A DNA stretch of 64,000 bases from Dolichospermum sp. FACHB-1091 (GTDB lineage Bacteria > Cyanobacteriota > Cyanobacteriia > Cyanobacteriales > Nostocaceae), in the NCBI RefSeq assembly GCF_014697585.1, contig NZ_JACJSB010000017.1, positions 1-64,000 of the forward strand, written 5' to 3'. Each line of letters starts with the position of its first letter. Positions within the stretch are counted from its first letter, which is position 1. A program made the position numbers and the translations under genes. A model generated the notes under the pieces. It was not told the DNA's origin, searched no databases, and saw only the letters and a list, made by a program, of their open reading frames with translations. Positions 1 to 6,889 of the stretch are shown here, in pieces.

Positions 1-126
1 GATAGAGATGTAAACGCTGCAATTAATGTAAAACAAGAAGCGGTTAGATTAACCGTGTTAGCCTGTGGACTAGATAGTGCCGACACTTCTAGGATGAAGC
101 AGGAAGAAAAAGCCGGCTTTTGTTAG
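1..126 (+). pseudogene. tnpB: 3' end of a TnpB (IS200/IS605 OrfB) gene, partial
   Basis: The open frame entering from the left edge begins DRDVNAAINV and runs 41 residues to a TAG at 124-126. DRDxNAAxN is the C-terminal RuvC-III motif of TnpB/OrfB, the RNA-guided nuclease of IS200/IS605-type elements. Only the C-terminus lies in the window, so whether the upstream part is intact cannot be judged. The sequence after the stop looks like a second, more decayed copy of the same 3' end, which suggests an old or nested element. Confidence 0.75.
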
Positions 127-330
127 CATTAGTTAGCTTTTTTGGGTCGGATTGGAATTCAGCTATTAATTTGTCAAAAACTGTCAGTTAGGCAATGTTA
201 GCCTGTGAATTGGGTAAGTGCAGACACAGGAGGAAGCACGAAGTAAAAGAAGCTTAAAGTAGATTTGAGTAGGTTTTATATAACGGCAAGAATTGCCGCT
301 CCCCGCCCTGTAGAGGGATGGGGTATTACG
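127..330 (+). mobile_element. Second degraded tnpB 3' end plus IS200/IS605-like right-end hairpins
   Basis: Bases from about 158 to 255 partly repeat the preceding tnpB tail: CAGCTATTAAT, then GTTAGCCTGTG, then a Lys/Arg-rich end and a TAA at 254-256, but with stops and shifts. Two stem-loops follow. One is CGGCAA (284-289) pairing with TTGCCG (293-298). The other is CCCCGCCCT (301-309) pairing with AGGGATGGGG (314-323). Subterminal hairpins after tnpB are how IS200/IS605 right ends look, and this region also forms the 3' scaffold of the omega-RNA in active elements. The exact element boundary cannot be fixed. Confidence 0.55.
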
Positions 331-353
331 GCGTTTTCTGATAAAATTCCTAA

Positions 354-390
354 AATACCTATTACCTATTACCTATTACCTATTACCTGT
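354..390. repeat. Heptamer tandem repeat (ATTACCT)n
   Basis: About four perfect ATTACCT units with degenerate ends, lying just after the 3' end of rpmB. Such heptameric short tandem repeats are typical of intergenic DNA in filamentous cyanobacteria. Related ACCCATT and GGTAATG arrays occur elsewhere in this window. Confidence 0.85.
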
Positions 391-393
391 TAT

Positions 394-630
394 TTAGTAA
401 TGGTTGAGATTGATACCAGCTTCTTTAGCCATTGCTTCCAAACCTTTAGTTTCTAAGGTTTTAATAGCTTTAGTAGAGAGTTTCAATTTTACCCAACGAT
501 TACCACCTGCCCACCAAATCCGCTTACTTTGGAGATTAACGTGCTGTAAGCGGTTTGTATGACGGTTAGAGTGAGAGACGGAACAAGCATTATTGGCTTT
601 TTTACCAGTTAGTTCACAACGACGGGACAT
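394..630 (-). CDS. rpmB: 50S ribosomal protein L28
   Basis: 78 residues, the normal length for bacterial bL28. It begins [11 protein letters not shown] and has the conserved [14 protein letters not shown] stretch, then the basic [14 protein letters not shown] segment. L28 binds 23S rRNA near the E-site side of the large subunit. The gene stands alone on the minus strand. A transposon-end-like sequence begins at 716, 86 bases upstream of the start codon, so its promoter region may have been altered by that insertion. The reading frame itself looks intact. Confidence 0.95.
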   Translation of the reverse strand: MSRRCELTGKKANNACSVSHSNRHTNRLQHVNLQSKRIWWAGGNRWVKLKLSTKAIKTLETKGLEAMAKEAGINLNHY

Positions 631-715
631 AATAAATATCTCCTAGAGTTCTATTTTAAGACAACCTTTCTATTATATCCACTCACAACCTGAATGGCTA
701 AAATTGTTCCCCGAA

Positions 716-766
716 TGTACATTAACTAATTATTTGACATTTTAACAAAATATTGTCAAAAATCAT
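716..766 (+). mobile_element. Putative left end of a type V-K CRISPR-associated (Tn7-like) transposon
   Basis: The sequence starts TGTACATTAACTAATTAT and continues with TTTGACA (733-739) and its inverse TGTCAAA (754-760). As I remember it, the left end of the Scytonema CAST begins TGTACAGTGACAAATTAT and carries spaced TGACA/TGTC TnsB-binding repeats, so the two align base for base over most of 43 positions. The end points into the broken tniQ that follows, in the orientation expected for these elements. There is no room for tnsB or tnsC, so an internal deletion is inferred. I could not find a matching right end. Confidence 0.6.
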
Positions 767-1227
767 AGTCAATTTTTGGGGTGGTTTCGACGGACAAATG
801 ATTTAACAACTACTGGTTTAGGTAAGGCTGCTGGGGTTGGGGGTGCGATAGCGAAGCGCTCCGCAGGAATCGCAAGATGGGAAAAGTTTCGTTTTAATCC
901 CCTCCTTCTCGGCAACAATTGGAGGCTTTGGCTGAGGTTGTAGGGGTTGATGCTGATAGGTTAGAGCGGATGTTACCACCTGCTGGGGTGGGAATGAATC
1001 TTGAGCCGATTCGGTTATGTGCTGCTTGTTATGTGGAGTCACCTTGTCACAAGATTGAGTGGCAGTTTAAGGTGACTCAGGGGTGTCAGCATCATCATTT
1101 AAGTTTGTTGTCTGAGTGTCCTAATTGTGGGGGTAGGTTTAAAGTTCCGGCTTTGTGGGTTGATGGTTGGTGTCATCGGTGTTTTTTGCAGTTTGGGGAG
1201 ATGGTACAACATCAAAAGAAAATTTAG
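767..1227 (+). pseudogene. tniQ: Broken tniQ of a type V-K CAST
   Basis: Frame 0 from 767 reads SQFLGWFRRTNDL, then GLGKAAGVGGAI and RWEKFRFNP. After base 900 one base is missing, and the frame resumes at 901 with PPSRQQLEALAEVV, MLPPAGVGM and EPIRLCAACYVESPCHKIEWQ, then the zinc-binding cysteines CPNCGG and CHRC. This matches the short TniQ of V-K CAST systems, which bridges Cas12k and TnsC. The N-terminal 15 or so residues are missing, a small dispersed repeat sits in frame at 845-873, and there is no start codon. It cannot make an intact protein. A 102-residue product from a TTG at 919 is possible but unlikely. Confidence 0.8.
845..873. repeat. Small dispersed repeat (SDR-type) inserted in tniQ
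   Basis: GCGATAGCGAAGCGCTCCGC followed by AGGAATCGC. This is a HIP1-related small dispersed repeat common in Nostoc and Anabaena genomes. Relative to V-K TniQ it adds about eight residues (AKRSAGIA) between GGAI and RWEKF without breaking the frame, so it is an insertion inside the gene. Confidence 0.7.
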
Positions 1228-1496
1228 GATATCATGAGCGATCGCTTGCTATTTTATGGTACATATTAACCACAATATTGGTTTTAATTCATTACATTAT
1301 TTGCAAGTTTTTAATATCAATGATATAATATAACCGTGGGTGAACGTCGGCTTCATGCCGTGTGTTTAAGTGGCTTGTCTACTTAAACCTAGCCTACAAA
1401 CCATTTAAGTTTATCCAATGATAGCGGATTTTAATAGGTTGATTAGCCAATATTTAACCTTTTTTTACTCCTTTATACTAATAAAGTAATTTTTAT
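1228..1496. other. Intergenic stretch with two unexplained hairpins
   Basis: No convincing gene. It contains a HIP1 site near 1240, a short stem CGGC/GCCG at 1348-1360 and a second stem TTTAAGT (1365-1371) pairing with ACTTAAA (1381-1387). If the transposon reading of this region is right, cargo begins here. I saw no CRISPR repeat and no V-K tracrRNA-like sequence. Confidence 0.5.
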
Positions 1497-2807
1497 TTAA
1501 TGAGGTTTAACAAAAATCTCTTCAATTAATTGATGAATTTCTTGGGAATCAATACTACCATAAGGACTGTCATTGGTATAATCGTCTTTACTTAATATTA
1601 AAACCCCATTTTTACCAACACCTTCTTTATAAGGTAATATATCATTTTTTCTATACCAATTTTTCTTTTTTTCCCACTTATAACTATATTCAGAATCGTT
1701 TAGCATTCCAAGATGTTCCCAATAATAGGTTACTCCTCTATATTGAATAGTAAAATCAGGAGATTTTCTCTGATTATTTATGATTAAGTCTTTCTCATAA
1801 ACGTAATTTATATTATAACTTGCTAAGGCATCAGCAATAATAACTTCTGATTTCGATCTAACAGTTTCGCCTCGTTTAGTTTTATGTATACGTCCCTTTT
1901 CAAAGAAACTGCTTGATTGATAATTTGGGTATGGAATTTCTTCAATTGATTCTGAATCTAATGATATGTTTTCTTCAAAAGTAGATTCTCCTGCAAGTAA
2001 TGATTCAGGTATATCTAAAGAAATCTTATCTACAATTGATTTAATAATTCTACGTTTTCTTGGTAAATTAGTAATTTTTTCAAACTGTTCTGTATATTCT
2101 TTCCTATTTCTTGAACCCACAAAGAAATCAATAGCATAAATGTCATCAATGTTATCTTGTGATTCTTTTTCATACACAATGGCTGTAGCTTTTTGATAGA
2201 TCAGGTCTTGCCACTCAATAGTTTTAATATATAATAAATCCCTATTTTCCATCTTGATGTCAGGATCTTCTTTCAGTATTTTTGATACCTTTGTTCTGTC
2301 TAGATCGTCTATTTCTATACTTTTAGCAATCAAAGGTTCAATTAAAATAATTCCTTCATCCTTTAAATTTCTGTCCCAAGAAAGCAAAGTTTTATTACAA
2401 GTACAAGGTCTTGTTAATAATCTATCAAAATAAATTTTATAGGAACGCTCTTCTGGAATAATCATTTTTGTTGATTTAATTGTTCTTTGTCCTTGGTTTG
2501 TTAGTTTTAATTTTTGCTGTTGAAAATCAGTAGCAATTAAATCAATATCTTGACTATTAAATAAATTGGCTAAAGCGTCTCTAACAATATTAAGCTCTAA
2601 CCCTAAAAACCCGGAAATATCTTTTTCAGTGTTAAGACCTGCCTCAATAGATTTAAGTACAAATTCTTCAATGGGGGGTATAGGTTTTTCGTACCTGGTT
2701 AAAACTTTTAGTCTAATTTGAGAAATAGGAAGCCCTATGTCAACAAATCCTAAAAGTTTTAAACCTGCTTTTTCATACCGATTTAAAATATTATTTTCTT
2801 GGTTCAT
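1497..2807 (-). CDS. wHTH plus PD-(D/E)XK-like nuclease, partner of the kinase-helicase
   Basis: 436 residues. Residues about 45-115 look like a winged helix (PPIEEFVLKSIEAGLNTEKD, then LTNQGQRTIKS). The middle region has a short cysteine pair (CTCN). The C-terminal 119 residues have the pattern of a PD-(D/E)XK nuclease: SKSE at 318-321, SPDF with D351, YYWEHLG with E364, then a W and K-rich helix. The E-x-K lysine is not obvious, so catalysis is inferred. Its ATG overlaps the stop of the upstream kinase-helicase gene by 4 bp, indicating translational coupling and joint function. I assign no named family. A role in cutting foreign nucleic acid is inferred from domains and context. Confidence 0.65.
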   Translation of the reverse strand: MNQENNILNRYEKAGLKLLGFVDIGLPISQIRLKVLTRYEKPIPPIEEFVLKSIEAGLNTEKDISGFLGLELNIVRDALANLFNSQDIDLIATDFQQQKLKLTNQGQRTIKSTKMIIPEERSYKIYFDRLLTRPCTCNKTLLSWDRNLKDEGIILIEPLIAKSIEIDDLDRTKVSKILKEDPDIKMENRDLLYIKTIEWQDLIYQKATAIVYEKESQDNIDDIYAIDFFVGSRNRKEYTEQFEKITNLPRKRRIIKSIVDKISLDIPESLLAGESTFEENISLDSESIEEIPYPNYQSSSFFEKGRIHKTKRGETVRSKSEVIIADALASYNINYVYEKDLIINNQRKSPDFTIQYRGVTYYWEHLGMLNDSEYSYKWEKKKNWYRKNDILPYKEGVGKNGVLILSKDDYTNDSPYGSIDSQEIHQLIEEIFVKPH

Positions 2808-5800
2808 GGGATTAATCCTATTTGTGATAATGTTTGCTTTTCATCAATTAAACGGCAGTCTTCAGGATGAGATTTTATATACTTGAGGACATCTCGCAAT
2901 GGGTTATCACCAATTCCGTGGCAAAAATCATGATCACCTAATATAATTAATCCTATCTTACCTCTTGATAGAGCTACATTTATCCGCTCATAGGAACTTA
3001 AAAATCCAATCTTATCTTCTGAATTAGATAAAGTAACAGAAAAAATTGCTATATCTGCTTCATCTCCTTGAAAGGCATCCACTGTATTGCAGACAATTTG
3101 AATACCTTGACCTTTCCAAAAATCTTCACCTTCTGTTTGTTGAAACTTTTGTGATAATAACTTACTCAATAAATCTCGTTGACCACCATATCCTGTAATG
3201 ACAGCAATGCTGTAATTTTTATTTTTTTTGGACTTTTTAGCTTGAATATCCAATTTGTTTAGGATTTTCATGATCATCTGAGCTTCTAAGGTATTTTCTT
3301 GAGTAGTGCTATTCGCTTGTGATGGTTGGTTTTCACGTCCATCTAATTTTGCTGTGGAGAACCAAGTAACTGGTTTAGGGATAACTTGACTAAAATTATC
3401 CAAATAATCCTTATAATCTGTCCCATGTATAGTATTGTTAGCTTCTAAGGGGCTATCGTTATAAAAGCAATGGCTAATTAAATCACTGATCGGTTGAATC
3501 ATGCGATATTCCACAGATAAAAATTTGCTGCATTCTTCTGGTAGCGTTGCAAGTAAATAATTAAAAAGAGTTTCAGTAATATCTTCCTTACGAAGATTAT
3601 ATTTAGTCAGAATTTCATAATCCTTCTTATCCCTAACTTTATCTGCAAAGGGAGGGAGTTGTCTGGGATCTCCGACTAAAATTCCACGTTTGGCTTTTGA
3701 GATAGGAACAAGAGCTTCTGTTACTGTTGCTTTTGAGGCTTCATCTATAATACACAAATCAAAAACAACATCTTTATATTCTTTTCTAGCGATTCCAATA
3801 CAAGTTGCTGCTACAACTTGTGATCTTTTGAGTAATGCAGCTTCTAATTTTTTTTGATATGATACTTCTTCCAACCACTGCTTCCGAATATTTTGCAGTT
3901 TTTCATACATCGTATTTTGTGAATTACTTGGATTAAGTATTGTTTGAATTTGCTGTTCTAACTCTTGTATAGAAAGATTGATTAATTCTTCATCACACTT
4001 CCCTGTTATTTCTTGTAACTGTTTTATAGTTTCGCGCTTTTGTCCAAAATTTAAAAGTAGTTTTTGACAATCCTTACCTATCTCCTCTGAAATTTGTAAT
4101 AGTTTTGCTGCATTAGTTTCGCTAACTTCTAACAACATTAAATTTTCTCTCAAATCAATAATTTTTCTGGTTATATTACTTATTTCTTCATCTGTCTTTT
4201 TCAACTTAACAAGTATTTCTTCTAGTTTGATTTTATTGTCTTGTCCTAAAATACCTTGTTGTTCAGCCCATGTATCAAGCCATTGTTGAGACTTTTCTGT
4301 AATAGTTTGTTGCCAATTTTGCATTTGATTATCTAATAAAAGCTGTTTAATTTCCTCTGACCATTCTCTATCTGGATGACCAATACGTACTAATTTCAAA
4401 TCATCAATAATTTTTTTATCTTGATTAACCTGCCAAACACGCTTCAACGCATTATCTATTGCTACATGAGTTTGAGAACTTAGGAGAATGCAAGCATCAT
4501 TATTTTCTTTTAATGTTTGCAGTATAACTTCTGTAATAAATCTAGTTTTTCCTGTTCCTGGTGGACCTTGAACAACAAGAAAATCTGGTTGACCTAATGC
4601 TGCTTGAGCAGCTTCTTCTTGTTTTGCAGCCACTTGAATACTTTCCCAACTTTCGAGTTCTTCTGGTAGATTTATATTCTGTGGATACACTAAACAATTA
4701 TTAATGTTTGCTAACATCTCTGTTCGCTCAAATTGAATATCATCTAAAGCTCTTTCTTGGGTAGCTATATTATATAAATTCTGTCTAGCATCAATAATTA
4801 GTTCACCAGATTTTGGAACTTTTTCAGAATCATATTTTGTTGTAGAAAGGATTAATTTTTCTCCCTTCCAATCAATAACATTACCTTCTATAGCAGAAAT
4901 GTTGGATCTTCTTTTTCTTCTTCTGTTGTCAGATTGATTGGATAAAACCAAGCGTGACTCATCCTTTGTTACTGCACCATCATCAGGAGTGCTGGCAAGT
5001 GTAAAAGTTGCTCTCTTTTGTTTATCATCAAATTGAACATTAATATACTGGATAGGTTTTTGTTGCTGTTCAGTAAATTCTCTTTTAGCACTTAGAGTAT
5101 CTTCCCAACTTTTAAATATTCTTTCTCTTTCTTTTTGTAACTTACTTTCAGTTAGTTCTTTTTTCTTTTCACCAATCTTCAATTGTAAATTAGTTATGAT
5201 GCTTTTAGCATTGTCCAATTCCAATTGTGGTGGTTGTCCCCATTTAAACTCATAGGTAGGAATCCAAGCTTCATTTCGCAGTTTTTCTAAAAGGGAAAAA
5301 GAGAGAGATATAACTTGAAAAATAACTAGCCTTGCCTCTGAATTTTTCTTATCAACTGCTACATGATATCTATAATTACGTCCTAATATATAATAATTAT
5401 CCTCACCAGTTCTGCCTTTTTTATCATCATCATAAGTAGTAAAACCGCATTCTGTATTTAAGTCATCCAGAATAATTTGACGAACCTCTTGTAAAGAATT
5501 TAGTTGCAGAATATCTTGAGCTTTCTGTGAGCGTTCTTTATTGGCAAAATCAATATAACAAGTTTCTTTCTTGCGTGTATCTGGAGTTTCTTTTTGCTTC
5601 TGAGCAACTTTCAAATCTGCCAAAAGGATTTCCGCCGTATCTGGTCTATCTTCTGGATTAAAAGAAACACATCTTTCAATAATTTCTTTTATTTCTTCTG
5701 GAACTTGAAGTTGATTAAGAGCTTTAGAAATATCATCATAATCTGCTAATTCTACATCTGTTAGGCAATCAAGAACTAATACTCCGAAACTATAAACATC

Positions 5801-6418
5801 TCTCTTATAGTCATATATTCCCCCTGTAGATTCATCGGGTTTAGGTGTATAAGGTTCACATCTTCCAGATGCTAAAAGAGTACGACTAGGTTCGAGATAT
5901 TTCTTAAACTTAGATATGCCAAAGTCAGCCAGTTTAATCTTGCCATCACTACTAATGAGAATATTACTAGGTTTAATATCACGGTGAACAATTTGGCGGT
6001 GGTGAGCAAAATCCAGAGCTTCTAGTATAGGTAAAGCTATATCATACCAAAAATCATCCCAACCTTTATCTTTATAGGAATTTTCTTGTAAATACTCAGA
6101 TAAATTTTTGTCCATCCACTCAAGGACAAGAAACTCATGACCAGTTTCTTCATCTTGTCCATCATCAATAAGTTTAACAATATGGTCGTGTTCTAATTCT
6201 TTCAGTGATTGTTTTTCTCGTTTATATGATTCAGCTAAAATTTCTTGATCTAAATTACGATTTTCAAAAAACTTAAATGCTACTGTTTCTCTATATTTAA
6301 GATCATAAGCGTTATAAACATTTGCCATTCCTCCTTTTTTTGGCTCATCATTTAAATTGTACTGATTGTTAATAATGCGAATTTTAGACTCCGATTTACT
6401 TGTGCTTTTTCGTGGCAT
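2804..6418 (-). CDS. Ser/Thr protein kinase fused to an SF1 (Upf1-like) helicase
   Basis: 1204 residues. The N-terminal kinase (about 20-275) has GGMANVY, K49, HRDIKPSN at 145-152, DFG at 165-167 and DVYSFG, so it should be active. After a linker of about 320 residues comes an SF1B helicase: GPPGTGKT near 618, a coiled-coil insert with two helices, IIDEAS near 892, GDPRQLPPF, EYRM, DAFQGDEADI and NVALSRGK near 1143. Kinase-helicase fusions of this build are, as I recall, the MkoA component of the anti-phage system Mokosh type I. There the second gene encodes a PLD nuclease, whereas here it is a PD-(D/E)XK-like protein. AT-rich, and transcribed away from tRNA-Ala. Confidence 0.8.
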   Translation of the reverse strand: MPRKSTSKSESKIRIINNQYNLNDEPKKGGMANVYNAYDLKYRETVAFKFFENRNLDQEILAESYKREKQSLKELEHDHIVKLIDDGQDEETGHEFLVLEWMDKNLSEYLQENSYKDKGWDDFWYDIALPILEALDFAHHRQIVHRDIKPSNILISSDGKIKLADFGISKFKKYLEPSRTLLASGRCEPYTPKPDESTGGIYDYKRDVYSFGVLVLDCLTDVELADYDDISKALNQLQVPEEIKEIIERCVSFNPEDRPDTAEILLADLKVAQKQKETPDTRKKETCYIDFANKERSQKAQDILQLNSLQEVRQIILDDLNTECGFTTYDDDKKGRTGEDNYYILGRNYRYHVAVDKKNSEARLVIFQVISLSFSLLEKLRNEAWIPTYEFKWGQPPQLELDNAKSIITNLQLKIGEKKKELTESKLQKERERIFKSWEDTLSAKREFTEQQQKPIQYINVQFDDKQKRATFTLASTPDDGAVTKDESRLVLSNQSDNRRRKRRSNISAIEGNVIDWKGEKLILSTTKYDSEKVPKSGELIIDARQNLYNIATQERALDDIQFERTEMLANINNCLVYPQNINLPEELESWESIQVAAKQEEAAQAALGQPDFLVVQGPPGTGKTRFITEVILQTLKENNDACILLSSQTHVAIDNALKRVWQVNQDKKIIDDLKLVRIGHPDREWSEEIKQLLLDNQMQNWQQTITEKSQQWLDTWAEQQGILGQDNKIKLEEILVKLKKTDEEISNITRKIIDLRENLMLLEVSETNAAKLLQISEEIGKDCQKLLLNFGQKRETIKQLQEITGKCDEELINLSIQELEQQIQTILNPSNSQNTMYEKLQNIRKQWLEEVSYQKKLEAALLKRSQVVAATCIGIARKEYKDVVFDLCIIDEASKATVTEALVPISKAKRGILVGDPRQLPPFADKVRDKKDYEILTKYNLRKEDITETLFNYLLATLPEECSKFLSVEYRMIQPISDLISHCFYNDSPLEANNTIHGTDYKDYLDNFSQVIPKPVTWFSTAKLDGRENQPSQANSTTQENTLEAQMIMKILNKLDIQAKKSKKNKNYSIAVITGYGGQRDLLSKLLSQKFQQTEGEDFWKGQGIQIVCNTVDAFQGDEADIAIFSVTLSNSEDKIGFLSSYERINVALSRGKIGLIILGDHDFCHGIGDNPLRDVLKYIKSHPEDCRLIDEKQTLSQIGLIP

Positions 6419-6433
6419 AGATTCTCTAAATCC

Positions 6434-6771
6434 TTACTTAATTAATTTTTGACTCAATTTTTGATAAATAACATCTAACCACACAGGAATCACAGCCTTA
6501 CCTTCATCCAGAGATGCGATCGCTTTTTTCCGATCAAATTCTACCAAAAAAAGTGAATCATCCCGTGATAACAATATAAACCGCCTCCCCTGAGCCGAAA
6601 CAAACAACTCTGGTTCTTGTTCCTTGAGTTGTTTCAGAATAAAACAAGCAATATCAAAACTTATCCCCGTAGACAACCAATATACCATAGCTGCCAACTC
6701 CACTAAATTAGACCTTGAATAATAAATACTGCGACCCGTACCCGTATCACTAATTATAGGTACAACATAAA
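6434..6771 (-). pseudogene. 5'-truncated MerR-like regulator, possibly a V-K CAST CvkR relic
   Basis: The open frame continues 5' into the tRNA-Ala gene (to 6829), but recognisable protein begins only at the tRNA 3' end: VVPIISDTGTGRSIYYSRSN, then LVELAAMVYWLSTGISFDIA. That is the second half of a MerR-type DNA-binding domain. It is followed by a C-terminal part ending AVIPVWLDVIYQKL. The first helix-turn-helix half and any sensible start codon are missing. MerR-type repressors (CvkR) accompany V-K CASTs and lie on the strand opposite to tniQ, as here. CvkR identity is an inference from memory of that family. The stop lies 15 bp before the kinase-helicase gene, on the same strand. Confidence 0.55.
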
Positions 6772-6844
6772 TGGAGAATAGGAGACTCGAACCCCTGACC
6801 TCTGCGGTGCGATCGCAGCACTCTACCAACTGAGCTAATTCCCC
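6772..6844 (-). tRNA. tRNA-Ala (anticodon CGC)
   Basis: 73 nt. The acceptor stem GGGGAAT pairs with ATTCTCC with one G-U, and the discriminator base is A. The D arm is GCTCAGTTGGTAGAGT. The anticodon stem CTGCG/CGCAG encloses the loop ATCGCAC, giving anticodon CGC for GCG codons. The T loop is TTCGAGT. No CCA is encoded. The anticodon arm contains a complete HIP1 octamer. The gene abuts the truncated MerR-like sequence at its 3' end, making it a likely junction of a deletion or integration event. Confidence 0.93.
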
Positions 6845-6889
6845 TTATTCGTGCTTATGAGTTCTTATCTCTAATACACATGGCCTATT

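Noticed and set aside
265-456. 63-codon open frame over the IS605-like hairpins and rpmB end
   Set aside because: It is made of hairpin and heptamer-repeat sequence and runs antisense into rpmB. It has no protein-like character.
818-1042. Minus-strand open frame opposite tniQ
   Set aside because: It is the antisense shadow of the tniQ remnant, whose zinc-finger sequence is clearly recognisable on the plus strand.
1300-1496. CAST right end, tracrRNA or CRISPR array after tniQ
   Set aside because: I searched by eye for an inverted TGTACA end, spaced TGTC repeats and V-K-type repeats in this gap and found none.
6772-6829. Start of the MerR-like frame inside the tRNA gene
   Set aside because: The first 19 codons are the tRNA-Ala sequence read as protein. 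They are not a real N-terminus.
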